Part shown: piece by piece, positions 1 through 10,141 of the stretch
Numbering within the stretch: the stretch's first letter is position 1
How the letters are laid out: the number at the start of each line of letters is the position of its first letter
Assembly (NCBI GenBank): GCA_015178975.1
Contig: WHVD01000022.1
Location: 927,918 to 991,917 of the forward strand
From: Hysterangium stoloniferum
Lineage: Eukaryota; Basidiomycota; Agaricomycetes; Hysterangiales; Hysterangiaceae
DNA length: 64,000 nucleotides
Direction of reading: 5' to 3'
Translations under genes and position numbers: made by a program
Notes under the pieces: generated by a model
What the model was told of the DNA's origin: nothing
Seen by the model: only the letters and a program-made list of their open reading frames with translations
The model's database searches: none

Positions 1-516
1 TATACAGTCTTTCCTCAGCTTTGCCAATTTTTACTGACAGTTTATCTGGGGGTATTCTGAAATCACGGTCCCCTTTACTTGTCTTACATGCAAGGATACT
101 CCATGGAGTTTTAATGATAAATATCAAAAAGCTTTCAATCTTAGTGCTGGATGAAATTTGACACGTGACACACGCGTCTTTCGGCGGCGTACCAAGTTCG
201 GTGTATGTCGGTGGCCAGGATCCTAGAGATCACAGATGCAGCTAGATAAGCAAGGATCTCATCGCAAAAAAATGCAGTTCCGATCCCTTTTGAGATCGTG
301 TACCTCTGTCTAGAGCCTGCAGCCTCAGGATATAGCACTTTTGTCTGACCATCAACTTCACGTCGTTGAGATATTTATCGTCTTTAGTATCAAAGAGCTC
401 ATCGACCCTTCAAAGTAATTTCTTCAACACCCAAACGTGCTTGGTACGGCCTCCCGCCTCCGCTGCAGATTCAAGGTCGTCTAATTTACGCTCTCGCTGC
501 CATCCAGTGACAAAAG

Positions 517-1675
517 GTCTCAGAGATCCCGGAAGAACCGACGACGCAGGATGGGGACGTATTTGATCCATTGACTGGCTCTGTGCTGAGTATCTTGGGA
601 GGCGATTCGTTTGTTATCAGGAGGGAGGATGGGTTACAGTTTGCTATGAGTGATGCTGAGTGGGTTAGGTTATCCTTACTCACCATGTCGTTGCTATGCT
701 TAATCTAGCCATTGCAGTTCAGATTGGCGTATATCCCTCGCGTCACGACGGCCATAACAGTACCGGCTCATTCTGGTGTGTTCTCAGGGTACGGTACGTT
801 CTTCTTAACCGGCACAGCACACACGTTGGAGAAAGTAAGTCTCGGCCAACCACAGTACTTATATACGTTACGGTATTAACACCACCTCACAGGGGCGCTG
901 TAATCCGCGATACCACAGCTTTACACGGTCCGATTGGATGGATACTCATCCAACGGCTCACCCAGCGTCAGCACTCAAATTGCAACTTTAAGGAGACTTC
1001 TGTTCGGAGGTGGCACAGGAGAGCGGACGGCTTCATTCGCAGCAGTTACAGATGGAAGTAGTCCCTTTCACCACAAGACAATTCCCAACATCCCCTTTCT
1101 CAAACTAATCGTGTATCATCTACGTCGCAGGGCCATATTCCCCTCGTCGTCAGCGCTTTCATCGCGAGACTGGTTCATTTGAAGAAGGAAGTCGAGACAA
1201 GCACTGACAAGGGGTTGAAACGTACCATCTCCGGACACGCTGAGGCGCATTTGTTTGCAGCCGAGTTGGGAGCCGCTGATGTTGGCGTTATTTTCTCGCC
1301 TGTTAGACTGTTTCCTTCGAAATGACCCCAACGAGGGATGTGAGTACTGGTGTGTTCGGTGTGCAGACTTACAAGATACTAAAACGGTATACACGGTTGA
1401 GTCTTCCAGGTCCTCCACTCACGGAACAAAGCGCCGTTTCAGCGTTGATAGTTCACAATGTAACTGTCTGACTTGGCGTCCAGGAAGCATGGGAATCACG
1501 CAATGCACGTTTTGACGATATTTGGGTACGTTTTGTCTCCTTGAGCAGTACTGTCGTAGTAAATTTGATTTCTGACTCGTATTTACCACCACAGGTGGCA
1601 TTGGAGGCAGGCCTGTCGGAGCCACATGTCCTCTCACTTGTCAGACGCAACCTCGAGAGGCTCCTAGGCGCGTAA
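517..1675 (+). pseudogene. Amidohydrolase-family protein (imidazolonepropionase-like), C-terminal part, broken
   Basis: Pieces of one protein can be followed across several short exons: DPLTGSVLSILGGDSF near 560, SPSVSTQIATLRRLLFG near 960, LVVSAFIARLVHLKKEVE near 1145, ISGHAEAHLFAAELGA near 1230, and a last exon reading VALEAG to NLERLLGA before TAA at 1673. From memory this order matches the C-terminal half of basidiomycete metal-dependent amidohydrolases annotated as CE9-like. The final intron (GTACGT to CACAG) is convincing. An in-frame TGA at 1323 stands where relatives have Trp, and the frame shifts around it. No N-terminal metal-binding half is recognisable upstream, so the copy is probably truncated as well as mutated. 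Family assignment fairly sure, substrate unknown. Confidence 0.6.
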
Positions 1676-2615
1676 ATGAGCTCCGAAGAAGCTGATCCCG
1701 TGGCATACTATGGTACCACTATTTTGAATCATTTAAATGGAAATAAAAGCGATATCATTCAATGAAATCTCGTAAATGACCCCGTGTAATTATTACTCGT
1801 CACCGGTTTCCCCATTAGTTTCCACAGCCTGGGTCTGCCCTAGCCCTATTGATCCATCTGTAACGCATGCCTGTATAAAAGGCAGGGGTGAGTATATCGT
1901 TCTCGCGAAGCTGTCTATATCTTGCAGTAAGAAAATGCGTTTGCCGAGTGGTCGATCAGAAACGGTACGATATAGAGCTTACCTAGTGGTCAAACTCTTC
2001 CGTAGCGCTTGAAAATTTTCTTTGGTGAATATCCAAATACACAGTTGTGTTTCGGCAAAAAGAGAAGGGAACGCTAGAAACGTGTTATTTAGTCTGTGAT
2101 TGACGAAAGAGGAAAAGCGTTCGGTCAAGGTGGGTGCAGACATACTGTACGATACCAGTGAGGTACTGTCTCCTACGGTAGAGCGCCACCTAATAATACT
2201 GTCACAATGCGAGACATTGAGCGATTTCATCACAATTACACCATATATTCGAACCTCAATCGTTGCTCCTCCAGGGCCAATGCATATCGATAAAGGTCTA
2301 TTCCTCTCTTTAGTTCCATGATCTCATATTCTCAATACAATGATGTCACAAATTCAATGGGAGATGAGAACAATGGGAGGTGAGAACAATGGGATGTGGA
2401 CAACAATGGGACCAAATATTACCAATCCAGTGTAGCAATGCACAGTCAAAAGAGTTTGAAGTGTTGAAAAAAGCTCTGACAAATGACAACAAATAAGCGC
2501 GTCTATACCTTGATACAAAAGAAAACGCTTGGGAGAGGTCCAAAAATTGAAGGTACGTGATACAAAAAACGCACGGGAGAGGGTCTAGAAAATGAAGGTA
2601 CCGAGGGCGTCGGAC
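1676..2615. other. Intergenic, with a fragment of the 2.2-kb dispersed repeat
   Basis: No convincing gene. About 2166-2250 resembles in the same orientation the stretches at about 22418 and 40830, sharing CTCCTACGGTAGAG and CCACCTAATAA, so a piece of the dispersed repeat lies here. A short imperfect repeat built on AATGGGA(G/T)(A/G)TG lies at about 2358-2400. Confidence 0.5.
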
Positions 2616-4056
2616 TCAAGTATCGTGGGGACCTGTGACTGTACTTTTTCCAGTCCCGGTGGCGACATGGTCCGTACGACCGTGAATACGACCCATCACA
2701 AATTCATCCAGATTCAAGACGAAAGTGACAGGGTACCCCCGCCGTTTACTATCCGTTTTCAATCCCTTCCACCCAGGGCCAGACGCGACGAGCTTCCGCA
2801 ACGTGAATGCCTCATCTTCCACAATACCATCAAACATTATCGACTTGTGTAAAAAGTCACCTCTCTTCACGGGTGCCCCAAACTCGCCACCGGGCGCATG
2901 GCGTGCCGTGCTGCGGTTGACCCTGTACGACTTCATGAGGAGATTATACTCCCGGCGCGAAAGCCCCTCGATGGTGGAGCGCGGTGCAAGACGGTACATA
3001 TCTTCGTGAATGCCGTGGAGGACGTCCGAACATGTGACTCCAAAGGTCGGGTTGGCTGCCTTGATGGTTATTACCCAGCGGAAGGTTTTCGAAATCAGGT
3101 TGAGTTCGGTTACGCGTGGAAACGTAGCGGGTGCGGCACGACCGCCTGTCCAGGATCTCCCGGCTTGATCTGTTGAGCGGTGGGCTGAGCGGACGGGCAG
3201 CAGCACGTTATACTCTAGGAAAGGCTGGTCAGCTGTGTTGGTTGATGGTGCGAGCAGTGGGTTGATCTGCACTTTGACGTCCAGGATACCAACTTCAAGT
3301 GGCGTCAACACAGGACCATCTGTACGCTTTTGTCGGCATCACGCCTTTGCCAAAGAATGTGATAGATGAACACGGATATGATGGGAAATGGTTAAAAAAG
3401 CAGGAATTGGGACACGCACAATCAGGCCCCACGGCCCATCTATCAACCAGGATGTCACCTGCTTCCGAGGGACGTTCAACGGGGACGGGTTGCTCTGGCT
3501 GCCCATAAGGTAAAGGACCAAATGGCATACCACCTGTATATGGATATGGATATACGAAATGTGCTGCACCCATTGGCATATGTGGATATGGTGCGGTAGG
3601 AGGAGGGTGACCGCCACGTTGATGAGGTGTAATACCGGGTGCGACGTAAGGGGGATAAGGACCAAGTGGCGGGAAGCCGCCATAACCATGAGCAGGAGCA
3701 AATGCGCCGGTCAGAGGATATGCGGCATGCGGCGGATATGGACCAGGAGGAGGGGCGAAGTGAGCCGGATGAGGGGAATAAGGACCAGGTGGGGAGTAAT
3801 GACCTGCCTGGGGGTGATATGGATTCGGAGGGACGGCGTACCCCCACTGATTGCTGTAAGCGCCTGGAAATCCTGGGTCTGGAGGTTGGGCATAATGCTG
3901 CCTACCACTCCCAGGATTATTCTCTACGCGCTGTTGTTGGTGGCTGGGTCGTCCTCTCAAGGGCGACGGAACACTAGCAGGAGCATGACGCGATGCGTTC
4001 TCCTCCCTAAAAAAAACGTTTGGTATAAATGGACGAGGTTCCCGTCTTGGAGGCAT
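2616..4056 (-). CDS. DUF6699-domain protein with a Pro/Tyr/Gly-rich N-terminus
   Basis: Two minus-strand exons fit a 446-residue protein. Exon 1 runs 4056-3420 and exon 2 runs 3319-2616; an intron with GTGCGT donor and GTACAG acceptor (3419-3320) joins them in frame, total 1341 nt. Residues about 30-190 are low complexity, rich in Pro, Tyr, His and Gly with many PYPP/GPYPPH-like steps. The C-terminal 210 residues carry the DUF6699 pattern of Agaricomycetes: INPLLAPS, then LEYNVLLP, a TFPRVTELNLIS strand, the NPTFGVTCSDVLHGI segment, a SRREYNLLMKSYRVNR helix and a final VTFVLNL. The function of DUF6699 is unknown. No lesion was seen, making this the best-preserved host gene here. The alternative to the intron is a frameshift near 3300. 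The start is the first Met of the open frame. Confidence 0.7.
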
Positions 4057-4673
4057 GGTGGGATTTAGGAATGGATTAAATTGCTAAAAAAAGACAGAAA
4101 CATTAACGTTGTTGGCGACTCGGAAGGGTAACAAGTTACCGCTAGATCTTTGGGTGCTACTATCAGTCTTATTGGCATAAAAGGACTTGAGCACCTACAT
4201 CACCCTGATAATCAAGAGATATACGTGATGGAATGAAAGAAAGCTGTAGCTCAAGCAACCTCACGTTTGGGGACGTGGGGTGTTGTTACTAAAACTGGGG
4301 AGGCGCTTAACGCCATCCATATGCCGCGTAAATAATAAAAAATTTCGACCTTGGAAATGATCTTTTAAGGATTAATGTTGGATATGATTAAGGATATCCT
4401 GTAGGAATTGTATTCATTGGGTGTGAATATCTCAGTCCTGCGAAATCACAGGACTCGGAATCCTTAATTAGACACACATAGATAAAGACATCATCGAAGA
4501 CCTCTTAATTTGACACCACAAGAAATTAATTTACACTCCTCTAGAAAACATACTATAGGGTTGACAAGGAGTACTTAGGACACCAAAGATCATCCATTGC
4601 CAGTGCTTAGCGCCCAAATAACTCTCTCGCGCTCAGCCACGTCCTTCCAAAACATTGATGAGAGTGGTACAAC
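4057..4673. other. Intergenic between divergent genes
   Basis: Separates the starts of the DUF6699 gene (-) and the SEC13 relic (+), so it should hold both promoters. No coding pattern, repeat or clear TATA element was recognised. Confidence 0.4.
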
Positions 4674-6088
4674 ATGGTAAGCTCCCGTATCAATGTCTAC
4701 ATGGTCAACTATATAAAAAATTACTCCAGGCTGCATCTAAAACGACAAAAGCAGTCCCAGTTAAGACATCACACGATGATATGATTGTACGTTCGTTATA
4801 TATCTTGCCAGGTTCTGGTGCTCATTGCTTTTGAATAGCATAATTCACAACTGGATTACTACGGGAAGAGGTTAGCTACATGCTCATCGCATCGTGAGGG
4901 TTTTCGAGGTTATCAACGGCGAAATGCAGAGAAAAGAGGGACAGGTGCTCCGCGGGTATGTCTGGTCGTTTCGTGTCGTGTCGCCGCATGTAGGGTAACT
5001 TGTAGCAACTAACAGCCATAACGGACCTGTATGGCAAGTCGCATGGGCTCATCCGAAATATGGGCACATTCTTGCATCTTGTTCGTACGATGGGAAGGTG
5101 TTGATCTGGAAGGAGCAGTCGCAGGGACAGGGACAAGGTGGTGGATTTGGTGCGTGGACCAAAATCAAGGAACACAGTCTGCACAGCGCGTCAGGTATGC
5201 TTTTCACCCCGTGCGCGAATGCAAGTAGCGGCTGACACCTCGCGAAAAGTCAACTCGGTGAGCTGGGCTCCCCATGAACTCGGCGCGATTGTTGCATGTG
5301 CATCTTCCGATGGAAACATTTCCGTACTTACTTTCAAAAGTGTGTCGTGCCTCATGTCGTTTTGGCATGTTCTAATGTGTTGCTCTTTGACTAGATGATG
5401 GCACCTGGGGTGCCGATATTTTCAACGGACACGCAATTGGCTGTAACGCTGTATCTTGGGCTCCAGCTACCCTTCCGGGCTCACTTATCACACCCACCCA
5501 ACAACATCCCTCTGCACTGGGATCAAACCCAGACCAACCCTCCTATGCTACAGTCAAGAGGTTTGCGAGTGCCGGGTGCGATAACCTTGTGAAAATATGG
5601 GAATTCAGGCATGCCGTCACATTCAGAACTCATTTGTCGATTTTGACATCATTCAATATCATAGGGAAGACCAAAAAGCCTGGCTGGAGGAAGAAGTTCT
5701 CGAGGGTCATGCCGATTGGGTTCGTGACGTTGCTTGGGCGCCCAATATCGGGCTCCCACGTTCCTACATCGCTACGGCTTCTCGGTCGGCGTCGTCTCGT
5801 TGATATCCATTAATATCACTGACATGACCTCATATGTTACGAAATATCTAGGATAAAACTGTGATTATTTGGATGAAAGGCACACCGACATTCCCTTGGA
5901 CTAAGACCGCACTAGACCCGTCCACCATGTCCGGCGCTTCCAGCGGTAAATTCCCCGATGTCGTTTGGCGTGTATCATGAAGTCTAGCTGGGAATATCCT
6001 TGCTGTCAGCTGTGCAGATGGGAAGGTGACGCTCTGGAAAGAAAGACTTAAAGGTGGTTGGGAATGTGTTAACGAGATGGCTGGCTAG
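4674..6088 (+). pseudogene. SEC13: SEC13 (COPII coat / nuclear-pore WD40 protein), disabled
   Basis: Eight exons can be laid out. ATG at 4674 is followed at once by intron 4677-4729. Further introns are 4787-4838, 4956-5015, 5195-5249, 5340-5394 and 5609-5664, with a last one ending at 5851; stop at 6086. The exons read as a SEC13 beta-propeller: [97 protein letters not shown] and [15 protein letters not shown]13 pairs with SEC31 in COPII vesicles and sits in the nuclear-pore Y complex. Lesions: a frame loss at about 4895 (equivalent to five missing bases in blade 1), a one-base phase error at the exon 7 donor near 5777, and TGA at 5978 in place of the Trp of RVSW. Intron 5609-5664 starts with GC, not GT. 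Identity very likely; loss of function likely unless the lesions are sequence errors. Confidence 0.85.
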
Positions 6089-6291
6089 GGAGTATTTTCT
6101 AATATTCGATGTCTTTAGTTATGTTTCTATACCTTCTTTTATATTTTGTATTCATTAAGCTGAGATTCTGAATGCACATATGTATATAGGAATCTTCTCG
6201 TTTCTCTCATTACGCCACGGAAGAGTTGGCGCCGAGTTTCTGGAAAGTCTGCAGCCCGGTCACAGCCTTTCTATTCACATTTCCTCTTTTT

Positions 6292-6452
6292 GTCTAAAAT
6301 GGGCCGCTCCAAGGTCAAAGTACGACATTACCATAGACATCTACCATCCTAATATTTATTCAAACCACTCTGTTCACCAGGCTGAACCTTGTGAAGCCTT
6401 CCAATTCAAATTTCCGGTACGATGTAATTACCCTGGTCTAAAATGGGCCGCT
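6292..6452 (+). promoter_or_regulatory. Upstream region with an exact 17-bp direct repeat
   Basis: GTCTAAAATGGGCCGCT occurs at 6292-6308 and again at 6436-6452, both in the intergenic stretch 6089-6571 and within 280 bp of the mannitol-1-phosphate dehydrogenase start. Spacing and position suggest a paired transcription-factor site, but this is inference. The rest of 6089-6571 shows nothing coding. Confidence 0.35.
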
Positions 6453-6571
6453 TCCAGTGGAGAGTGTGACGTCATATGTACGTACTACCGCACTAGCAAG
6501 GACACACGTCAGTTCGCGCTTGGTACATAAAGCAAGAGGAAGTACCCACCATCCCTACATTTATACACACC

Positions 6572-7826
6572 ATGGTTGTCGATCACAAACAACTATGTGC
6601 AATTCACTTTGGTGCTGGAAATATAGGACAAGGCTTCATCGGTCCTTTACTCGTAAAATCTGGTTACCATGTCACATTCTCTGATATCGACACGGATGTC
6701 ATAAACAAAGCAAACGAACACGGAGAATACGCTGTACACACCCTCGAGCCCAAGAAACGGGGCACTACGACTGTCACCGACATCTCAGGGATCGTATCCA
6801 CAAGTGATCAATTTCCAAACGAAATAGCAGCACCAGACGTCAAACTAGTCACTACATCTGTCGGACTCCCCGTACTCCCGAAAATTGCCGGTCCGATAGC
6901 CAGGGGAATTTCGCAGCGCAGAAAGGCGGGAAGTGGGCCTCTAAACGTGATTGCATGCGAGAACGGAGTCGGTGCGACGGAAAGGCTCCGGGAGGCGGTT
7001 TTCGAGCATCTTTCGGAGGAAGATAAGAAGTATGCAAAGGAGCACGTTGGCTTTGCGAATTGCTCGGTCGATCGCATCGTGCCGCCATTCGAGAATGATT
7101 CACCGCTGGACGTTGGGGTGGAAGACTTCTGTGGTCGGTTCTGTCTCAACGGGTCACTAAAAGTGTATTATTAATTTTTTATCAGAATGGATCGTCGAAC
7201 GAGGGCCTCTCACAGGTATTGACAACAGTGGGACGCTCGGGATTAAGGGCATGGCACTCACGAACGATCTTCCCGGCTACGTCTAACGGAAGCTCTTCAC
7301 CTTCAACTGCGGCCACGCAATAACCGCCTACCTCGGGTTCCTAAAAGGTTACCCCACCATATTCGACAGCATCCAGGATGAGGAAATTCTCCGCATCGTC
7401 GAAGGCGCCATGCAAGAGGGCGGCGCAGCCCTTGTGAAGAAGCACCCTGATTTCACACTGGATTAACAGCAAAAGTATATCGAGAGGACGCTCGATCGAT
7501 TCCGCAATCCGAATGTCGTGGATAATGTAAAGCGGGTGGGGCGCCAGCCACTACGGAAGCTCGCGAAAAACGACCGTTTGCTCGGTCCCATCTATACCGC
7601 CCTATAATATGGCCTTCCTATTGATAATCTTGCTCGCGGCATTGCCGCTGCGACGTTATATGAGAACGACGAGGACGAGCAGGCTGTAGAGCTGAAGAAT
7701 GAGATCGAGCAGCAGGGTGTTCGAAATGTAATCACGAAACTGACAGGATTTAACGAGGGCAGCGAGGAGTTCAAGAAAATTCAAGGGTCGTATGATGTAT
7801 TGATGAGAATGAAGGCAAGGAATTAA
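6572..7826 (+). pseudogene. Mannitol-1-phosphate 5-dehydrogenase with three in-frame TAA codons
   Basis: NAD-dependent interconversion of fructose-6-phosphate and mannitol-1-phosphate in the cytosol, part of fungal mannitol metabolism. Exon 1 (6572-7133) opens with the Rossmann motif IHFGAGNIGQGFIG and continues through VKLVTTSVGLPVLPKIA, NVIACENGVGATERLR and CSVDRIVPP. Intron 7134-7185 (GTCGGT to ATCAG) joins FCEWIVERGPLTG in frame. Exon 2 carries [34 protein letters not shown] and VGRQPLRKL and ends at TAA 7824. Total 1203 nt, 400 residues, about normal family length. Exon 2 keeps one frame over 641 nt but contains TAA at 7284, 7464 and 7605, where relatives as I remember them carry an ordinary residue, commonly acidic. 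No indels were noticed. Identity is secure; whether it is a young pseudogene or something odder is open. Confidence 0.85.
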
Positions 7827-8551
7827 TGACCGATCCTGACCACGAACATGTTTACTTTGCCTTCTGATGTTATAGCGCTGATCTGTATGAGCAAAGGCCC
7901 TAGACCTGTGGCTGATCCACGTCTGTAATTCAATCCAATATACTGTTCCGCCGAGTCATACTGATAGCGGCAGCTAGAGGGCAGTCCTCAAGCGAGTTAA
8001 CCTACACCGTCGTCCTGGGAGATGGGAAGGCACAAGAACGAACGGGAGTCATAGTAACACTCTTAGCTAATGAGTATTGAGTAGTCATCGTGCTCCTCAT
8101 TAGAGAAAACAGACACGACAATGTCAGCCACATCCAGCACGCTATGAGAGCGCATCCAAAAATAGTAGTAGATCGGAAAGTCTCTTCCACCAATTAACCT
8201 AGAATCTCTGACCGTATACACAGCCATTCGTTGGAGACCATGCATTCGGGCACCGCACCGGCAGTAGGTGTGACCATAGATGCGCGGGATCTTCCAAGGG
8301 GACGTCGGGCTAGGCGAATGGAATGTTTTTTTTTGTCCCAATGGGTGGATGGCCGAAATTGAGGGGAACACATCCTATTCTCGGTTTGAGTGGCATTCCG
8401 TTGTCCGGGAGGCAGCAGTCAAGAGAGGTTTCAGGGTCTGTGGCGCTAAGCGCTAATCATAAGCGGTTGATTACATCAGCCGAAGTGAGCGTCCAAGCCA
8501 CCTTTGCGGAAAGCGGTGTGTGTGTATTGTAGGTGGTCAATTGCAACCACA
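7827..8551. other. Intergenic, nothing recognised
   Basis: No open frame with conserved content and no repeat shared with the rest of the window was recognised. The stretch holds the 3' flank of the dehydrogenase and the promoter side of the THOC1 relic. Confidence 0.4.
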
Positions 8552-9210
8552 ATGAGCAAGGACCTCAGTTCGCACCTCTCGACTCTCCTTGAGGCTCGCT
8601 CGGTATCTCAACAGGAACTAGATCCGCTTGTAGCGTATGCAATACAAGAAACGCGGGATGATCGGTCGCTGGATACGCGCCGTGCACAGTGTGAGTATTT
8701 GTAGAAGAATGAGGTGTTTAAATTTGCTGTGAGTTGATTTGCCTTGGTTTTTGTTGTAGCATTTTTTTTTACTTATTAATGTGGTGGCCGTGGTGGATTA
8801 GGCGACAGAGGGAGAGACGTTGAAAGAGTCAGAGATTAGATATTTTGATGAGTTGAAGTCGAGGTTGGATTTGGTACTTGCATTTACGGAACACGGTCCG
8901 TTGCTCATTTTTCTTGCTTCTATTATGTGTCCATTCTTACGTTTATATTTTTGCAGATATGTGCGACAACTCGTTCCCGTTTAGTGTTCTAGAGGATCTA
9001 CTGGAAGGGCAAACAATTGAATCATCCTGGCATATATTTTCATGGATTGAGGAGCATACGGAACGATTAACCACTGTGAGCACCCAGACATCAAAGCTAG
9101 AACACCTGCTAAACATACAAGAATAGAACATGATACCCGCCAAAGGCAAATCCCTAGTCCTCCTCCGCACACTGAACGACCTCCTCCGCCGTCTCTCAAA
9201 AACAGGAAAG
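8552..9210 (+). pseudogene. THOC1: THO complex subunit 1 (THOC1/Hpr1), N-terminal part only
   Basis: ATG at 8552 begins LSSHLSTLLEARS, ELDPLVAYAIQE and DTRRAQCEYL. After an intron (GTGAGT to GGATTAG) comes ATEGETLKESE and FDELKSRLDLVLAFTEHG. After another intron comes MCDNSFPFSVLEDLLEGQ and SWHIFSWIEEHTERL, then [21 protein letters not shown]. This is the N-terminal order of THOC1, a subunit of the nuclear THO/TREX complex that couples transcription to mRNA export. A TAG at about 8702 interrupts CEYL. The sequence stops being THOC1 at 9210, directly where a Tc1/mariner remnant starts, so roughly the last two thirds of the protein is absent. An intact copy elsewhere in the genome would be expected. 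Confidence 0.75.
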
Positions 9211-9212
9211 AA

Positions 9213-9772
9213 TACTATTGCACACTTTTAACAAAATAATGATCCCAAGCATACCACCAAAAAGGCCCAGAAATGGTTCAATGAGCATGGAGTTACAGTT
9301 CTCAAGTGGCCTGCACAATCTCCAGATATGAATCCAATTGAACATCTCTGGAATCATCTCAAGAAGAAGCTGGGAGATTATGAACAACCTGCAAACAGTG
9401 TTCATCAACCTTGGGAGAGGGTACAGAAATTATGGGAAGAGATTCCAAAGGAGAAATGCCAGAAACTTATTGAAAGCAGGGCTAGAAGGCTTGCAGCAGT
9501 GATCAGAGCAAAGGGGGGCTATACTAAATACTAATTTGTTGCAATGATAGTTTCAAAATAGTATGCAACACAACCCTTAAATGAGTTGTTGGCTTGTGTG
9601 AGATGATGGACTTACCAAATAAGGACATGGTGCCTTATGGCTGTGCATGCAAGAAGGTATGATGTTGAAGTATATTATATAATATTTTCAGAAATTTAGA
9701 GAATTTACTTCTTGAGGAATAAACATATCTTTCAAAAAGTACAAAACATTGTAAGGGTTTTGTTGCCTACTG
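9213..9772 (+). mobile_element. Tc1/mariner element remnant, 3' half with right terminus
   Basis: The reading NDPKHTTKKAQKWF, TVLKWPAQSPDMNPIEHLWN and a final GGYTKY* (stop 9532-9534) is the C-terminal third of a Tc1-type DDE/D transposase; the last catalytic acid is in the NPIE(H)LW motif. A TAA lies before NDPKH, so the copy is inactive. The right end is clear: the sequence closes with GTTGCCTACTG at 9772 followed by TA, the expected Tc1 end and target dinucleotide. The matching left terminus (it should read CAGTAGGCAACAAAAC) is absent; coding sequence begins straight after the THOC1 relic, so the 5' half was deleted together with part of THOC1. Confidence 0.8.
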
Positions 9773-9774
9773 TA

Positions 9775-10141
9775 CATACTAGCCTGCTATGTATATAAAA
9801 TGGTTTGAAAAGGTCACTCACTTACATTAGATTGGAGGGCATCGTGATGTGTAGAGGTAGGTGAAAGATGGTATGCCAGGTGACATCTGGGTCACATCGT
9901 AGTAACTTTGTGAGTTCACAGTTGATTGTTACGACTCGGCATCCTGGCCCCAGATCTCATCCCATTAGCGTCAACTTAAGCTTACTTGCTCTTATGTGCC
10001 ATACCGTCCCCCCCAGACACGCTCTCAGACCATGTAATCATCAATTTCTAATAAAAAATTTATTCTCCTGTAATAACGAGACAAATTTCTGTTGTTGTAT
10101 TTACATAAAAGCATCTAAAATTAAGTTTTTATAAAAAAGAC
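9775..10141. other. Flank between Tc1 remnant and MULE-like gene
   Basis: No coding pattern was recognised. It may contain the terminal region of the minus-strand transposon gene that follows, but no terminal inverted repeat could be assigned. Confidence 0.3.

Noticed and set aside
3299-4068. Plus-strand and alternative-frame open frames opposite the DUF6699 gene
   Set aside because: They are shadows of the Pro/Tyr-rich repetitive N-terminal coding sequence, with no recognisable domain.
5978-5980. Repeat-induced point mutation as the cause of the host-gene stops
   Set aside because: Only two Trp-to-TGA changes fit such a pattern; other lesions are indels and G-to-T changes, so no general RIP signature is supported in the host genes.
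7284-7607. An alternative genetic code with TAA read as Glu
   Set aside because: Other genes here end normally at TAA, TAG and TGA, and several contain TGA or TAG lesions and frameshifts as well. A dying gene explains the dehydrogenase better than a code change; kept only as a testable remote option.
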